Source: JAYZDF01 sp036337945
GTDB lineage: Bacteria > Myxococcota > Kuafuiibacteriia > Kuafuiibacteriales > Kuafuiibacteriaceae
NCBI GenBank assembly: GCA_036337945.1
Contig: JAYZDF010000088.1
Span: 1-58,946 of the forward strand
Direction of reading: 5' to 3'
DNA: 58,946 bases
Shown here piece by piece: positions 24,718 through 34,634 of this stretch (within the stretch, counting starts at the first letter, position 1; each line of letters begins with the position of its first letter). A program made the position numbers and the translations under genes. The notes under the pieces are model-generated. The model saw only the letters and a program-made list of their open reading frames with translations, ran no database searches and was not told the origin of the DNA.

Positions 24718-26160
24718 CTATTGTTGCGCTGTGCGCCGTCCGAGGATGTCCTTAGTCAAATCGAGTGGGATAGCCTGCTCGCGCTGAAAGTTTCTCATAT
24801 GGAGAATTGGCTCACCACCCAATCGAGCAGCGGTTTGACCCGCAATCAAATCGATATATTTGCGTGGAAAGTGAACCTCTAAATCGTCACCTGGTGCGCC
24901 GACTCGTTCTCCTAAATCAAGGAGAGCATCAAGTGAATTCATCTTCATATAAGGACAAGTCGCGCAGCCACCAGCCACTGAGCAGCCCTCGCCGCTTGCG
25001 ACACCAGGCACAATCGCCAGCTCTGATTCCGGCGCCTGCGCAATGGCTTCACTGGCCACGGGAAAGATAATTTCAGTTTCGACCTTGGTTTCCGGGTGCT
25101 CGCGATGAATATCTCGAAGTCGATTTACAATTGACGTGACCATGCCTGCTTCGGTGCCAAGAACAAATCGCAATCTTTCCTCTCTTTTTTCCGCGATAGC
25201 GCCCCGGACCTTGCTCGAGATAAAATCCAGGATATTAGAGGTCGAACCAACTACACCGCGACCTTCTCGCTGAGCTCTCATACCCAATTCAAACATTTCT
25301 CCGGGTACCTCAAGGTGCGCTGTAATCATCGCGTCCGAATAATCTCGCGATACCTTTGCCGCAACATCTGCACCGAACATATGGTGCACGACACAGTTTC
25401 CTTGTTTGAAGTAATGAAAGCGAGTCAGCAGAGACTCGATGGTAGCTCGATTGTGCGCAGGATGGACTTTCTGAATATCCTCGTCGGTAAGTTCGAGTAG
25501 TGTTTGAAAGAGAACCTCGAGATTTTCTCCCATATAGGTATCTGGTCCGTAGAAGACATGAAGGTCTTCAATCTGCGCGAAGGCTGTCAACACGGTATTA
25601 ACTACATTTGACGAGGTGCAAGTAATCGTCGGCACTAAGCTGTGAGCAAACGCCTTCGTGTGAAGGCTTGTGTTGATATAAACGACGTGTAGTGCACGAG
25701 CGTTTGTCCCCGCCTTTCTGAGCCACGCTTCGTAGTTCGGACCGTCAGCCGCAGACGCTAAAGAACACCCAATTTCTTCACTAGCCGCACGGTAGACAGG
25801 TATATCAGTGTGACCTGCTGCATCGAGCATCGCGCGTGCGTTTTCACTCATGAAGTCGACACCGAGCACGATGATATGCTCGCAGCCTGCCTCAACCATC
25901 TCTACGGCTGAATCCGCCATCTTCAGAGAATCACTAATATAAATATGCTCCCACGAACATGCGGAGAGAACACCTTGAAGCTCCGGATCCATATAGAAAT
26001 GCGCTACGATGCCAATTTTCTTCTCCGCAAAAAGACGGTCCAGCTTGGCCACACTTTCTAAATCCGGGGACAGAAACTCTGCTTGGACTTCCGCGAAGCT
26101 TCCTTGTGGGACGAGGCCGTCGCGGCCGATAACTAATGAAGGAAAAGACGAAGTATTCAT
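24718..26160 (-). CDS. nadA: Quinolinate synthase, plant-type
   Basis: Condenses iminoaspartate with dihydroxyacetone phosphate to quinolinate in NAD synthesis; a [4Fe-4S] enzyme. At 480 residues it is longer than usual bacterial NadA (300-350). Motifs: VAHFYMDPELQGVLSA, ISDSLKMADSAVEM, GVDFMSENARAMLD, CTSSNVV (cluster Cys region), HHMFGADV, AHLEVPGEMFELG, VVGSTSNILDFI, FVLGTEAGMVTSIV, and GEGCSVAGGCATCPYMKMNS (cluster Cys). From memory these blocks and the long central part match the chloroplast enzyme of plants closely, without the SufE domain that plants carry at the N-terminus. nadB and nadC are not in the window. ATG 26160. Confidence 0.93.
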   Translation of the reverse strand: MNTSSFPSLVIGRDGLVPQGSFAEVQAEFLSPDLESVAKLDRLFAEKKIGIVAHFYMDPELQGVLSACSWEHIYISDSLKMADSAVEMVEAGCEHIIVLGVDFMSENARAMLDAAGHTDIPVYRAASEEIGCSLASAADGPNYEAWLRKAGTNARALHVVYINTSLHTKAFAHSLVPTITCTSSNVVNTVLTAFAQIEDLHVFYGPDTYMGENLEVLFQTLLELTDEDIQKVHPAHNRATIESLLTRFHYFKQGNCVVHHMFGADVAAKVSRDYSDAMITAHLEVPGEMFELGMRAQREGRGVVGSTSNILDFISSKVRGAIAEKREERLRFVLGTEAGMVTSIVNRLRDIHREHPETKVETEIIFPVASEAIAQAPESELAIVPGVASGEGCSVAGGCATCPYMKMNSLDALLDLGERVGAPGDDLEVHFPRKYIDLIAGQTAARLGGEPILHMRNFQREQAIPLDLTKDILGRRTAQQ

Positions 26161-26342
26161 GGTGTGCTCTTTTGTCTCTCAATAACATTGCACATCAGCG
26201 TGTGCAGTGAAGTTTTAGGACGAGCTGGGACTAAATGGCTAGTATGAACGTGATCACCCAACACTTTTCCTCGTCAAGCCCTCAAAAGCAAGTAAATACA
26301 TGCACTTGCGCCATACCGAAAAGGAACTCTTTTTCGCAATAC

Positions 26343-28493
26343 TCACAAATCAATGCTCTGACTTTCACGCAAGACTTTCTGGAGCTGATGAAGCGTAATC
26401 GGTTTTTGAATACGTGAATTCGGAAGATGCGTTGAGTGTTCGGTGAACTCTCGATAGTCATCATAACCGCTCATCAAGATAATCGGTATCGCTTTGTCTC
26501 GCTTTCGAATTTCATCGATCAATTCAGCGCCACTCATTTCAGGCATCATAAAATCGGTAATCACGATTCCAAACTCCGTGTCGGACTCAAGCGCACGTAA
26601 CGCCTGAGGTGCTCCGTCTACCGCGACTACGGACAGACCAATAACGTCCAAAAGTTTCGTGATGGTTGCTCGCACCAAAGGGTCATCATCTACGACGAGA
26701 ACATTCGCTTCTTCTAAGGCGGGTAACGGTCTCATACTTGCCTCACGTGGCTCGACAGAGGGTTCCTGAGCAATAGGCCAATACAACTTTATAGAAGCTC
26801 CACCTTGAAGAGAATCACCGATCGTCATCTGACCTTGATTTTCTTCCACGATCGCTTTGACAGTCGGCAGCCCTAATCCTGTACCCCCTTTTTTTGCGCG
26901 AGTAGTAAAGAAAGGTTCAAAGACCCGCGCTCGATCACTACTCGGAATCCCGGGGCCAGAATCTGCGATTTCAATCAACACTTTTGAGGTTTCGGTTTTT
27001 TTCACACATACAGTCACCGTTCCACCTGTTGGGATCGCGTTTCTCGCATTACTGAGGAGGTTTACGAACACCTGCTCGATCTCAACAGGATCAGCCAATA
27101 TCCAAAGGTCTGTACCATCTACATCAAACGAGAGATCAATATTCTCGTGCATAAAATTATTCAGAAAGGCCTTCTGCTCATCAATAAAGGAAGCGAGATT
27201 TATCACTTCGGGCTTCGTCGGACGAGCATGAGCGAAAGTAAGCAACTTATTGACTAAAGCTGCTGCCTGTTTCGCAGCAATCCCACTCATTTCAAGATGT
27301 GATTGAGCAGGATGCTCATCTCCGATACTTTGCTTGGTCAACTCATTGCATCCCACGATACTCGTAAGCATATTGTTGAAGTCGTGGGCAATACTGCCTG
27401 CTACTTTACCCACTGTTTCAAGACGCTGGGTTTGACGAACACTTTGCTCGCTCTCGAACCGTTTTAGACCAGACGCGATGATCCCAGCAGCGGCTCCAAT
27501 AAAAAGCTCTTGGTCATCAACGATAAATGAGTACGGCGTAAATTCAATGATGAGAATCCAGGAGGGTTCATTTTGTGCCGCAAGGGGCATCCAGTAAATC
27601 TGCTTGTCTTCATCCGGATATCGATTCAGACCACGAGTCATCTTCTGGATATCTTCTTTCATAAACTTCTCATCAATATTGAGCGCCGTGAAAGACTCAC
27701 TTTCACGTCTCAGTGGCTCGCCAAATCGATCGAGAATAAAAACATTCCTAATTTGTGGACGCTTCTGCAGAATATCTACAAACGATTGCAATAATTCATT
27801 TACGCTCTCGGTCCGAATAACCAGTTCTCCAAGATGAGCTAACTCTTTCGCCCGCTGGTGTCGCTCATCGAGACTATCACGCGCGCTTTGAAGCTCACTT
27901 ATGGCGAAAGCTGAAGCCTCCGCGGAACGCTGGAGTAAACGAACGCCAGAGGCCATGACGAAACCGGTCGATAGAAGGCTTACGCCCATCGCAACTGCCT
28001 GTTGCGGTAATGTCGACTCACCTAGGCTCATCAAATCTGCACCTTCTGCAAATGTTAAGTACCCGGTGACAACGAGTAAGTTCACAACCATAACACCGAG
28101 GGCGCCTCTTGCGCCGACAAAAAAGCCGTTGACCAAGATGAGGTTCACAAATGAAATGATGATGTGCATTTCGACTGATCCCGTTGCGAAGATCGTAGCG
28201 GTATTCATACAGACAATGCTGGAGGTATAGCCCATCGCTGCTGATTTGATGTGACCACGGTGGCAGACGACAAGGGCCAGAATATTGAGAAGGACGTAAA
28301 TAAGAATACCGCTTATGATTATGACGGGGGGAATGTTTGTAGGTAAAATCGCCGCCAGAGCGCCGGCGATAATGGTCGCATAAAGAAAAACATATAGGTT
28401 TTGTTTGAGAATTTTCTGACGGAGTTCTTGGCCAAAACCCGTCTCTAATTCGGCGAGATCGAGCTTAATATTAGTGTCTTGAGCAAAACCCAT
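26343..28493 (-). CDS. Membrane hybrid histidine kinase with C-terminal receiver
   Basis: A 716-residue sensor. Six or so membrane helices (about 33-190) form an integral sensor domain of the MASE kind, without a periplasmic domain. A coiled coil and a GAF-like region (about 225-345) follow, then HisKA with His370 in GSIAHDFNNMLTS, the HATPase domain (N481 in LLSNARNAI, DSGPGI, GTGLGLPTVKAIV) and a receiver with acidic VDDD near 601 and phosphoacceptor Asp647 (VITDFMMPEM). It belongs to the 'HDFNN' class of kinases frequent in myxobacteria-like genomes. No regulator gene is adjacent, so the partner is unknown. ATG 28493. Confidence 0.9.
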   Translation of the reverse strand: MGFAQDTNIKLDLAELETGFGQELRQKILKQNLYVFLYATIIAGALAAILPTNIPPVIIISGILIYVLLNILALVVCHRGHIKSAAMGYTSSIVCMNTATIFATGSVEMHIIISFVNLILVNGFFVGARGALGVMVVNLLVVTGYLTFAEGADLMSLGESTLPQQAVAMGVSLLSTGFVMASGVRLLQRSAEASAFAISELQSARDSLDERHQRAKELAHLGELVIRTESVNELLQSFVDILQKRPQIRNVFILDRFGEPLRRESESFTALNIDEKFMKEDIQKMTRGLNRYPDEDKQIYWMPLAAQNEPSWILIIEFTPYSFIVDDQELFIGAAAGIIASGLKRFESEQSVRQTQRLETVGKVAGSIAHDFNNMLTSIVGCNELTKQSIGDEHPAQSHLEMSGIAAKQAAALVNKLLTFAHARPTKPEVINLASFIDEQKAFLNNFMHENIDLSFDVDGTDLWILADPVEIEQVFVNLLSNARNAIPTGGTVTVCVKKTETSKVLIEIADSGPGIPSSDRARVFEPFFTTRAKKGGTGLGLPTVKAIVEENQGQMTIGDSLQGGASIKLYWPIAQEPSVEPREASMRPLPALEEANVLVVDDDPLVRATITKLLDVIGLSVVAVDGAPQALRALESDTEFGIVITDFMMPEMSGAELIDEIRKRDKAIPIILMSGYDDYREFTEHSTHLPNSRIQKPITLHQLQKVLRESQSIDL

Positions 28494-28623
28494 AATCTTC
28501 TACATCTCTAAGTCGGAAAGCAACACTTTGTAAATATTCGTATCTCATGATTTACTCAAAGTCTTTCAGCTCGACGTGGTCATGTTACAACGATTTTGCA
28601 AGCATTTTGGGATTTGGGACGCG

Positions 28624-28965
28624 CTAAAGCGCTGTACCGCGGCCATAACCGTATTGGGCATAACTAATCAGCACGGTTTTCTTATGCACGACTCTTCGAT
28701 TCACCTCGGCGACCATTGAAATGGCAGCAAAAGTTAACTGTTTGAGGAAATACCAAACGCTCAAAGAAAGTAAGCAAAGTTGAATTTGACGTCGCAGAAA
28801 TGGTGACAACCCCGGAGCCAAAACGTCTTCATGAACGTAAAGGATACTTTGTCGCAAAAACTTACGACTCAACAATGTGATCAAAGATTCTTGGTTGCAG
28901 CCTGTGAGTGCAGTGGTGCAACAAATTGCGAAATTAACAGCGACAGAGTTAGACACTTTTGTCAT
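28624..28965 (-). CDS. Possible small lipoprotein, unknown
   Basis: A 113-residue frame with two adjacent ATG codons (28968 and 28965) directly behind GAGGAG; the second gives better spacing. The N-terminus looks like a weak lipoprotein signal (SVAVNFAICC then ALTGC). The remainder is basic and partly hydrophobic (LSLSVWYFLKQLTFAAISMV), ending YAQYGYGRGTAL. No family recognised, and the sequence could also be chance coding. The ribosome site is the best support. Confidence 0.33.
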   Translation of the reverse strand: MTKVSNSVAVNFAICCTTALTGCNQESLITLLSRKFLRQSILYVHEDVLAPGLSPFLRRQIQLCLLSLSVWYFLKQLTFAAISMVAEVNRRVVHKKTVLISYAQYGYGRGTAL

Positions 28966-28968
28966 CAT

Positions 28969-29611
28969 CTCCTCATACTTGCCCTATCACGATTTCTAAA
29001 ACTGAATTCGTTTGTCTGTCGTCGTCAATGTCACCAATTTTCCTGCTCGTGCTCGGTCTTGTTAGGCAATGTTTCCAGGCGAGAAGCGCCGACGAGGGTC
29101 ATCATGTGACCACTATTCGCTGGTCCTTTAAAGCGATCTCCGGCCTCAGCATCATTTGTCTAACAAGCCGCAGCCTGAGCCTGCTTTCCGACCGTTGCAG
29201 AGATAAGCCGGATTCTGGACTTTAAATTCCGAACTACGAATGCCATTACTTGACCAATTCATGAACTCAACTGGTTGCCACTGAGAAAGCGTATCTCATG
29301 AAAACGCCGAGAGATTTTTCGGGGAATTTTGTATCTTGATTTTTTATTTATAGAAACGGGTTTACCCGTTATTCATCCTTGCTGTCACTATGATTCGTAT
29401 TAAACCAGAAAAACAAGTGATTTTAGTATGTTGGATACGCCTATTCATTTTGGGAGACCTAAACTCAATCAGCGCCCCAGAAACCAACTGTTCCACCAGG
29501 TCTTTTCCTCGTTGACAGTAGCATCACCAACCTTTGATAAAGAGTCAGTAAATGTGGTTTTTTACTTACATAAAATTACATTCGCGACTGCTGAAAGGAG
29601 CGTCCGCTAAA
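28969..29611. other. Non-coding stretch with operator-like palindrome
   Basis: About 640 bases with no convincing gene. A compact palindrome AACGGG-TTTA-CCCGTT lies at 29355-29370, directly after an AT-rich tract with TATAGA (29350-29355); it could be an operator over a promoter for the tocopherol-cyclase-like gene 240 bases on, or a short hairpin. Two short plus-strand frames (28959-29225 and 29428-29610) lack ribosome sites. Confidence 0.3.
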
Positions 29612-30790
29612 GTGAGAACAAAACTAGCAGTTTTCGCTTGTACAACGGTTTTAGCATGTACGTCGCAGGGCAGCGATCTGGAAATGTTCCAAGCGCAAAA
29701 CGACGAGCTCGCAGAGACTGTGCCAAAGATTTCTCCCAAAGATTATCCTCTAACTTGTTCTGAGCCCACCAAGGGACATGACCCGAATGGAGTCCATAAC
29801 TTAGGCTCCTCGGCTCATTTTGAGGGCTGGTATTATCGTGCATTTGATCCGGAAACAAAAGAAAGCTGGGCGATTATCGCCGCCTACTGGCTAGACAAAA
29901 ATTACCAGGGACATGGCTTCCTTGAGCTTGTTCATCACCCCGAAGGTATCGTTCATAAACAGACCTTAGTAGGCATAAACGTTGAAGCTATCCAGGCCGC
30001 CCGTGGGGAGTTCGATGTCCAGTTTGGAGATATGAGACTCAGCGCCAACAAAGTTGAAGGTATTATGTGGACTGACGACGGACAACGCGTTGATATTGAC
30101 TTGGAAGTTAGCGACTGCGCTCAGTGGGGCGGGCCCCACGATGAAAACAACCGCTGGACCATGGGATGGTCTACGGAAGCACCAGGTATTCCCATCAAAT
30201 GGCATGTTCATCATCTAAAAGCCGAATTAAGTGGAACCATTCGAACGCCTAGAAATGAGTGGGTGCTCTCGAAACTTCCCTTGCATCAAGAAAAAAACTG
30301 GGGACGTTCATTTCCAAGCAGCTGGATTTGGCTACAATCCAATCACTTTGAAGGTCGACCCGATGTAGCCTTTGCGGCCGCAGGAGGACCTATCTTTCCG
30401 TGGCTCTTTTCACCTCACGGATACATGGCGGGTCTTCGGTGGCGCGACCGGTTTTTCACGTGGAGAACACATGACACGCATAAGTTTCCCGACGTCGAAT
30501 TCTGGATTGACCATGGCAATCGCTTAGCCAAGTGGCGCTTGGTTGGAGAAAACTATCGACATCGCATTGAGGTGAGCGTGGAAGCGCCCCTGCACGAGTT
30601 AATTTTGATTGACGTGCCCACCGATGAGGGTCTGCGCTACGGTGCTGTAGAACATCTCGCGGCAAAAACGGTTATCACGCTCTACGAACGTCGCGGATTT
30701 TCCTGGAGATGGATGGACACAATGGTCAGCTCGGGGACAGCCGTAGAGACCGGCGGAGAATGGGCTCGAGACAAGGGATTAATTCCCTAA
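29612..30790 (+). CDS. Tocopherol-cyclase-like lipoprotein
   Basis: A 392-residue lipoprotein. GTG 29612 is chosen because AAAGGAG lies 11 bases upstream and it gives a signal peptide with lipobox VLACTSQ (Cys16). The body has the hallmarks of the tocopherol cyclase family (plant VTE1): HFEGWYYRAF near the N-terminus and HQEKNWGRSFPSSWIWLQSNHF in the middle, plus repeated Trp-containing beta strands (IKWHVHHLKAELSG, WIDHGNRLAKWRLVGE, FSWRWMDTM). In plants the enzyme closes the chromanol ring of vitamin E. A secreted lipoprotein form suggests another lipid substrate or lipid binding; prenylquinone cyclisation is not shown. YaaA follows 72 bases later on the same strand, linking it loosely to oxidative stress. 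Confidence 0.82.
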   Translation: MRTKLAVFACTTVLACTSQGSDLEMFQAQNDELAETVPKISPKDYPLTCSEPTKGHDPNGVHNLGSSAHFEGWYYRAFDPETKESWAIIAAYWLDKNYQGHGFLELVHHPEGIVHKQTLVGINVEAIQAARGEFDVQFGDMRLSANKVEGIMWTDDGQRVDIDLEVSDCAQWGGPHDENNRWTMGWSTEAPGIPIKWHVHHLKAELSGTIRTPRNEWVLSKLPLHQEKNWGRSFPSSWIWLQSNHFEGRPDVAFAAAGGPIFPWLFSPHGYMAGLRWRDRFFTWRTHDTHKFPDVEFWIDHGNRLAKWRLVGENYRHRIEVSVEAPLHELILIDVPTDEGLRYGAVEHLAAKTVITLYERRGFSWRWMDTMVSSGTAVETGGEWARDKGLIP

Positions 30791-30862
30791 GTAAACCGAC
30801 TCCGAGAAGCGCTCGTCCAAATATTGTTCCCTATTGCTCACCGTGGGTGTTATGAACTGCCT

Positions 30863-31624
30863 ATGTTGATCGTCATTTCACCGGCAAAAAAGCTCGACTT
30901 CGAAACTGCAGCTCCTACGAAGAAGCATACTCAAGCGCCTTTTCTGCCTCAGAGCGAAACGTTGATCCATGAACTGCGCAAGAAGAAACCAAGCGATATT
31001 TCCAAAATGATGAAGCTAAGCGATTCTCTCACCGAGTTAAATGTCCAACGCTACAAGGACTTCAGGTTACCCTTCACGCCGGAAAATTCAAAACAGGCTA
31101 TGTTCGCCTTTAAAGGCGACACCTACGTTGGTCTTGATGCAGACACGATGAAAGCGGACGAAATCAAATACGCTCAGAAGCATCTGCGTATTCTGTCTGG
31201 CCTGTACGGTCTTGTGTCTCCTCTAGATCTCATTCAGCCCTATCGCTTAGAAATGGGCACCAAATTCCCATGTGACGGTCACAAGGACTTGTACGGGTAT
31301 TGGAGAGAGACGGTCACCGAACAAGTAAACAAACTTCTAAAGAAAGAGAAGTCTCTAGTTGTCTTAGCGAGTAAAGAATACTTCTCGGCCATCGACTTGA
31401 AGCAGCTCAAAGGCCAGGTGATCATGCCCGCCTTCAAAGAGAAGAAAAACGGAGACTACAAAATCATTAGTTTCTTTGCGAAAAAAGCGAGGGGAATGAT
31501 GTCTCGCTACATCATCGAAAATCAGATTGAGACCCCAGAAGAGCTGGAAAGTTTTGATTACGACGGGTATCAGTTCAACAAGAAACTCTCGAGCACGGAT
31601 GCTCCTGTTTTCACTCGTGGCTAA
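30863..31624 (+). CDS. yaaA: YaaA-family peroxide-resistance protein
   Basis: A 253-residue cytoplasmic protein of the YaaA/DUF328 (UPF0246) family, about the same length as the E. coli protein. Diagnostic: N-terminus MLIVISPAKKLDFE (so ATG 30863 rather than the longer frame), RYKDFRLPFTPENSKQAM, AFKGDTYVGLDA, LRILSGLYGLVSPLDLIQPYRLEMG, NLAS-like LASKEYFSAID and FFAKKARGMMSRYII. Family knowledge: YaaA lowers free iron and protects DNA during peroxide stress, and its fold includes a DNA-binding HhH. The C-terminus has FDYDGYQFN, also conserved. Confidence 0.95.
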   Translation: MLIVISPAKKLDFETAAPTKKHTQAPFLPQSETLIHELRKKKPSDISKMMKLSDSLTELNVQRYKDFRLPFTPENSKQAMFAFKGDTYVGLDADTMKADEIKYAQKHLRILSGLYGLVSPLDLIQPYRLEMGTKFPCDGHKDLYGYWRETVTEQVNKLLKKEKSLVVLASKEYFSAIDLKQLKGQVIMPAFKEKKNGDYKIISFFAKKARGMMSRYIIENQIETPEELESFDYDGYQFNKKLSSTDAPVFTRG

Positions 31625-31889
31625 TCGGCCTGCGCTACAACATAAACCCTCAACAATTATTGGCCTCTATGCAGAGTATAAGGGCCAAGAAGAACAACAC
31701 GAATGCTGAGATGAGACCATTATTCCAGTCTCATATTCACGGTAGACCGAACACCTTCTATCTGTGACAAAGCGCACGCTAAGTGATGGAAGTGTCCACT
31801 GATCACATCACTTGCCCTAATATCTGCCAATAAAACCTCGAATTCTTCACCACTTAGTCACAATCTACCTATTACTTACACTTCTATAT

Positions 31890-33716
31890 GTGTTCTTGCT
31901 ACGAAGCCTCTCTATCCTACTTCTTCTGGTGTCTTTTGCGGAGGCAGCTAACGCATCAGAAGCGGACGGGTATACTTTGTGGCGCCGCATGACGCTCGAT
32001 ATTTGTCAGCGACTTCCCACCATCCAAGAAGTTAAGTGCATTCAAGCAAATAACGGCAGAATACCCGACTCACGCCTCGTCTCGCCTTCGAAGACTTGTT
32101 TGATCAATTTTAATTCGGTTATCGAGTCTTGCTTAGAGTCTGAAAGTTTCGCCGAATCTATCGGGCGATGGGTCAATGATTTCGTCCTTCCTTCACAAAT
32201 GCCTGGATACAACAGCTACAACAATATCATTCTCAATGAAGTTACGCTCACCAACGGCTCAACACAAAAGTATTGGTACGGACGCCACTCGTCCTGGGGC
32301 GACTGTCTTGATGGCATCACGCCGACTCAATCGAACCTTTCCGACTATCTGGATAAAGCGTATGCGCCTTACTTCGCGAACGGAAAAAACGGCGGCGAGG
32401 ATATAGGTGTTGAGAGCGATAACAGTGGAGAATTTGTCTACGTATGTAAAAAAACCGGAGATGATGGACGTATTTATTCGCTCGCTGATGAAGTGACCAA
32501 CTACGAGAACTTCAACGGCACCACTACAGATTATCAATGCACGCAATCGGACTCGCGCTTTCCCTGTGGCTGTGGTCCCAACATGCGCTGGTGCATGGTT
32601 CGTAGCAATCTCACCAACAATAATGGGACAGTCGGGGCAATGGGTAACGACAACTCTTGGTTTCGACTAAAAAAGCAAACACTTGAAGAAGCAGGACAAT
32701 TTACCAAACAGGTCGTTCTCAATGAGAACGGGATTCTTGCTTCGAAAAATCCAACATTCACCGACATCTTCAACGCGGATTACGCAGTCAGGACAAGCCG
32801 ACTTCAACATTTTTATGAAATCATGCAAGCCGACCTTCGCGACCCAGATCATTTATCAGATGATTGCCATCGTTTGATCTCGGGTATCGACAAAAGTGTC
32901 TCCTGCCCCACCACAGTTTCTGGCACGGTAGATTTTGTTGACTACACGGATGAAGCGGCCGCACCGGCCGGTGTCGTGGTCGACGAAAATGGCGGAGATT
33001 GGCAAGTCATCGACTTTTCTCAGCAGGCCCCAGAAGACAACTCTGTTCCTCTAGCCTATCAAAGTGCCGGTATTCTCGCGAGCTGGCAGCTATTGAATCG
33101 CCAACCCACCGAACTAAATATTGCAAATCGCATTTTTAGCTTTTGGACCTGCGAAGAAATTTCGTGGAGATCAAATGACCCGTATAATCGCTCGGATTAC
33201 CGATTAGAAAGGGTTGAAGAAAACGAAGACGGTTTCGTAACTCTCTACAGTCTAGACGATATCCAGTTCAACACGCTTTACCGCACAGCTGCCGCACTAG
33301 AACCCTTTGAAGAAGGTACAGATAATTACACAAATTGTTCGGGCTGCCATGTCACCGTAAATCCACTTGCTGCGTTCCGAAACCGCTGGGATCAGCTGGG
33401 ACGTTACCGAGAAGTAGATTACAAACCCGTCGGGTCTATCAACGGCATGGATCCCGGGACTGTTTCCGGTGACCAAGGCATCTTCTTGGGTGAAACGGGC
33501 GTAGGATTGGCAGGACTTGGAAATATACTGGCGGAATCACCGGTCGTTCATCGATGTATTGTGAATCGCTCCTTCGAACGGTTGGTGGGCTATCGTCTAC
33601 CAAGCAGCAGCGACACGCTTCAGGACCTTACTGAAACATTTCTCTCATCTAATAAAGACATTCGTAGCCTCTATGGCGCTATCCTAACCACAGATGAATA
33701 CAAGCGAGCCCGATAA
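31890..33716 (+). CDS. Exported DUF1549/DUF1588-like protein with CxxCH motif
   Basis: A 608-residue exported protein; signal peptide cleaved near ANASEA (residue 22-24). The N-terminal part (YTLWRRMTLDICQRLPTIQEV) is like the start of DUF1549/DUF1592-type domains of planctomycete and myxobacterial surface proteins, and the C-terminal part (NCSGCHVTVNPLAAFRNRWDQLGRY at about 483, then SPVVHRCIVNRSFERLVGYRL and LTETFLSSNKDIRSL) is like DUF1588/DUF1585. The CSGCH sequence could bind heme covalently. Start is GTG 31890, without a good ribosome site. Its stop TAA overlaps the next ATG (TAATG), implying translational coupling. First gene of a four-gene envelope module. Confidence 0.78.
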   Translation: MFLLRSLSILLLLVSFAEAANASEADGYTLWRRMTLDICQRLPTIQEVKCIQANNGRIPDSRLVSPSKTCLINFNSVIESCLESESFAESIGRWVNDFVLPSQMPGYNSYNNIILNEVTLTNGSTQKYWYGRHSSWGDCLDGITPTQSNLSDYLDKAYAPYFANGKNGGEDIGVESDNSGEFVYVCKKTGDDGRIYSLADEVTNYENFNGTTTDYQCTQSDSRFPCGCGPNMRWCMVRSNLTNNNGTVGAMGNDNSWFRLKKQTLEEAGQFTKQVVLNENGILASKNPTFTDIFNADYAVRTSRLQHFYEIMQADLRDPDHLSDDCHRLISGIDKSVSCPTTVSGTVDFVDYTDEAAAPAGVVVDENGGDWQVIDFSQQAPEDNSVPLAYQSAGILASWQLLNRQPTELNIANRIFSFWTCEEISWRSNDPYNRSDYRLERVEENEDGFVTLYSLDDIQFNTLYRTAAALEPFEEGTDNYTNCSGCHVTVNPLAAFRNRWDQLGRYREVDYKPVGSINGMDPGTVSGDQGIFLGETGVGLAGLGNILAESPVVHRCIVNRSFERLVGYRLPSSSDTLQDLTETFLSSNKDIRSLYGAILTTDEYKRAR

Positions 33717-34438
33717 TGACAATCTATAAAGTGACTCTTATATCCTGTTCTTTACTTTCCGCTTTGGCCTGCGGGAAAACACCCGATGTGCTGACCAATT
33801 CCAGCGGTCAGGCCGCGCGAGCTCGTTCTTTCAACGTCAACGTTGGAGTCGATAATACCTCCGAAACTCGAGTATCGACTACGATTCGTGAATCCAAAGT
33901 CGAATCCAAATACCGGCGACCTGCTATCCGTCACGATAACTATGATGGGACCAATGATATTTCTGGCACCAAAATGCTCGAACCAGAGACTCTCAATAAT
34001 GTGATTACCAATTTACTTGGTGAGGAACTCGATATTGACGGTGAGAACCCCATTTCTCGAGATTTTTCTCGGCTCGGCGCGAAATCCGAAAACACCTACC
34101 CTGTGTACTTGGGGTCTCTAGACTATCAAGCGGTCATTAACCGAAATCGCGAAATTGCAGCGACGATGCCTTTGATTATTGACCGAGTGGCAAAAGCCAC
34201 CTGTCAACAACTGATCACCAACAACAACCAAAACATCGATTTTGACTCCGGAGACGATGAAGATATTTCAGATGAGCTTCATATGCTCCTGAATTCACGA
34301 CCGATTGACTCCGACACCGCGAACGCTGTGATGCTCATCATAGAAGCTGCCGCCAATGAAGGTGTCGACAACAGTACAAAGTGGCAAGCGGTCTGTACAT
34401 TTTATCTGCTCAAAGAAGGCAGCATTCTCATCAACTAA
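33716..34438 (+). CDS. Lipoprotein of the DUF1501 module, unknown
   Basis: A 240-residue lipoprotein with lipobox SALACGK (Cys19). ATG 33716 overlaps the upstream stop by one base. The mature part is acidic, rich in Asn, Asp and Thr, with a middle SSDY-poor region, a block DFDSGDDEDISDELHMLLNSRP resembling the PSCyt-associated segments that carry an 'SNP' helix, and VMLIIEAAANEGVDNSTKW near the end. I do not recognise a named family. Context makes it a partner of the flanking CxxCH and DUF1501 proteins. Confidence 0.72.
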   Translation: MTIYKVTLISCSLLSALACGKTPDVLTNSSGQAARARSFNVNVGVDNTSETRVSTTIRESKVESKYRRPAIRHDNYDGTNDISGTKMLEPETLNNVITNLLGEELDIDGENPISRDFSRLGAKSENTYPVYLGSLDYQAVINRNREIAATMPLIIDRVAKATCQQLITNNNQNIDFDSGDDEDISDELHMLLNSRPIDSDTANAVMLIIEAAANEGVDNSTKWQAVCTFYLLKEGSILIN

Positions 34439-34634
34439 CGCAAATGAAGCTGATTCATATGACGCCGACCTCGTCACATGTGATCTAGATCCCTAAGCCC
34501 TCAAGAACTCAGGTACATCCCAAATATATCTCAGAGTTTTTTGTCACGCTGGCACATGAAAACACACCTATAAGTAGCCCCCAATCAGTTTGTGACATTG
34601 TGTCGCGACCTTCGGGCCATAGGAATTTATCTGT

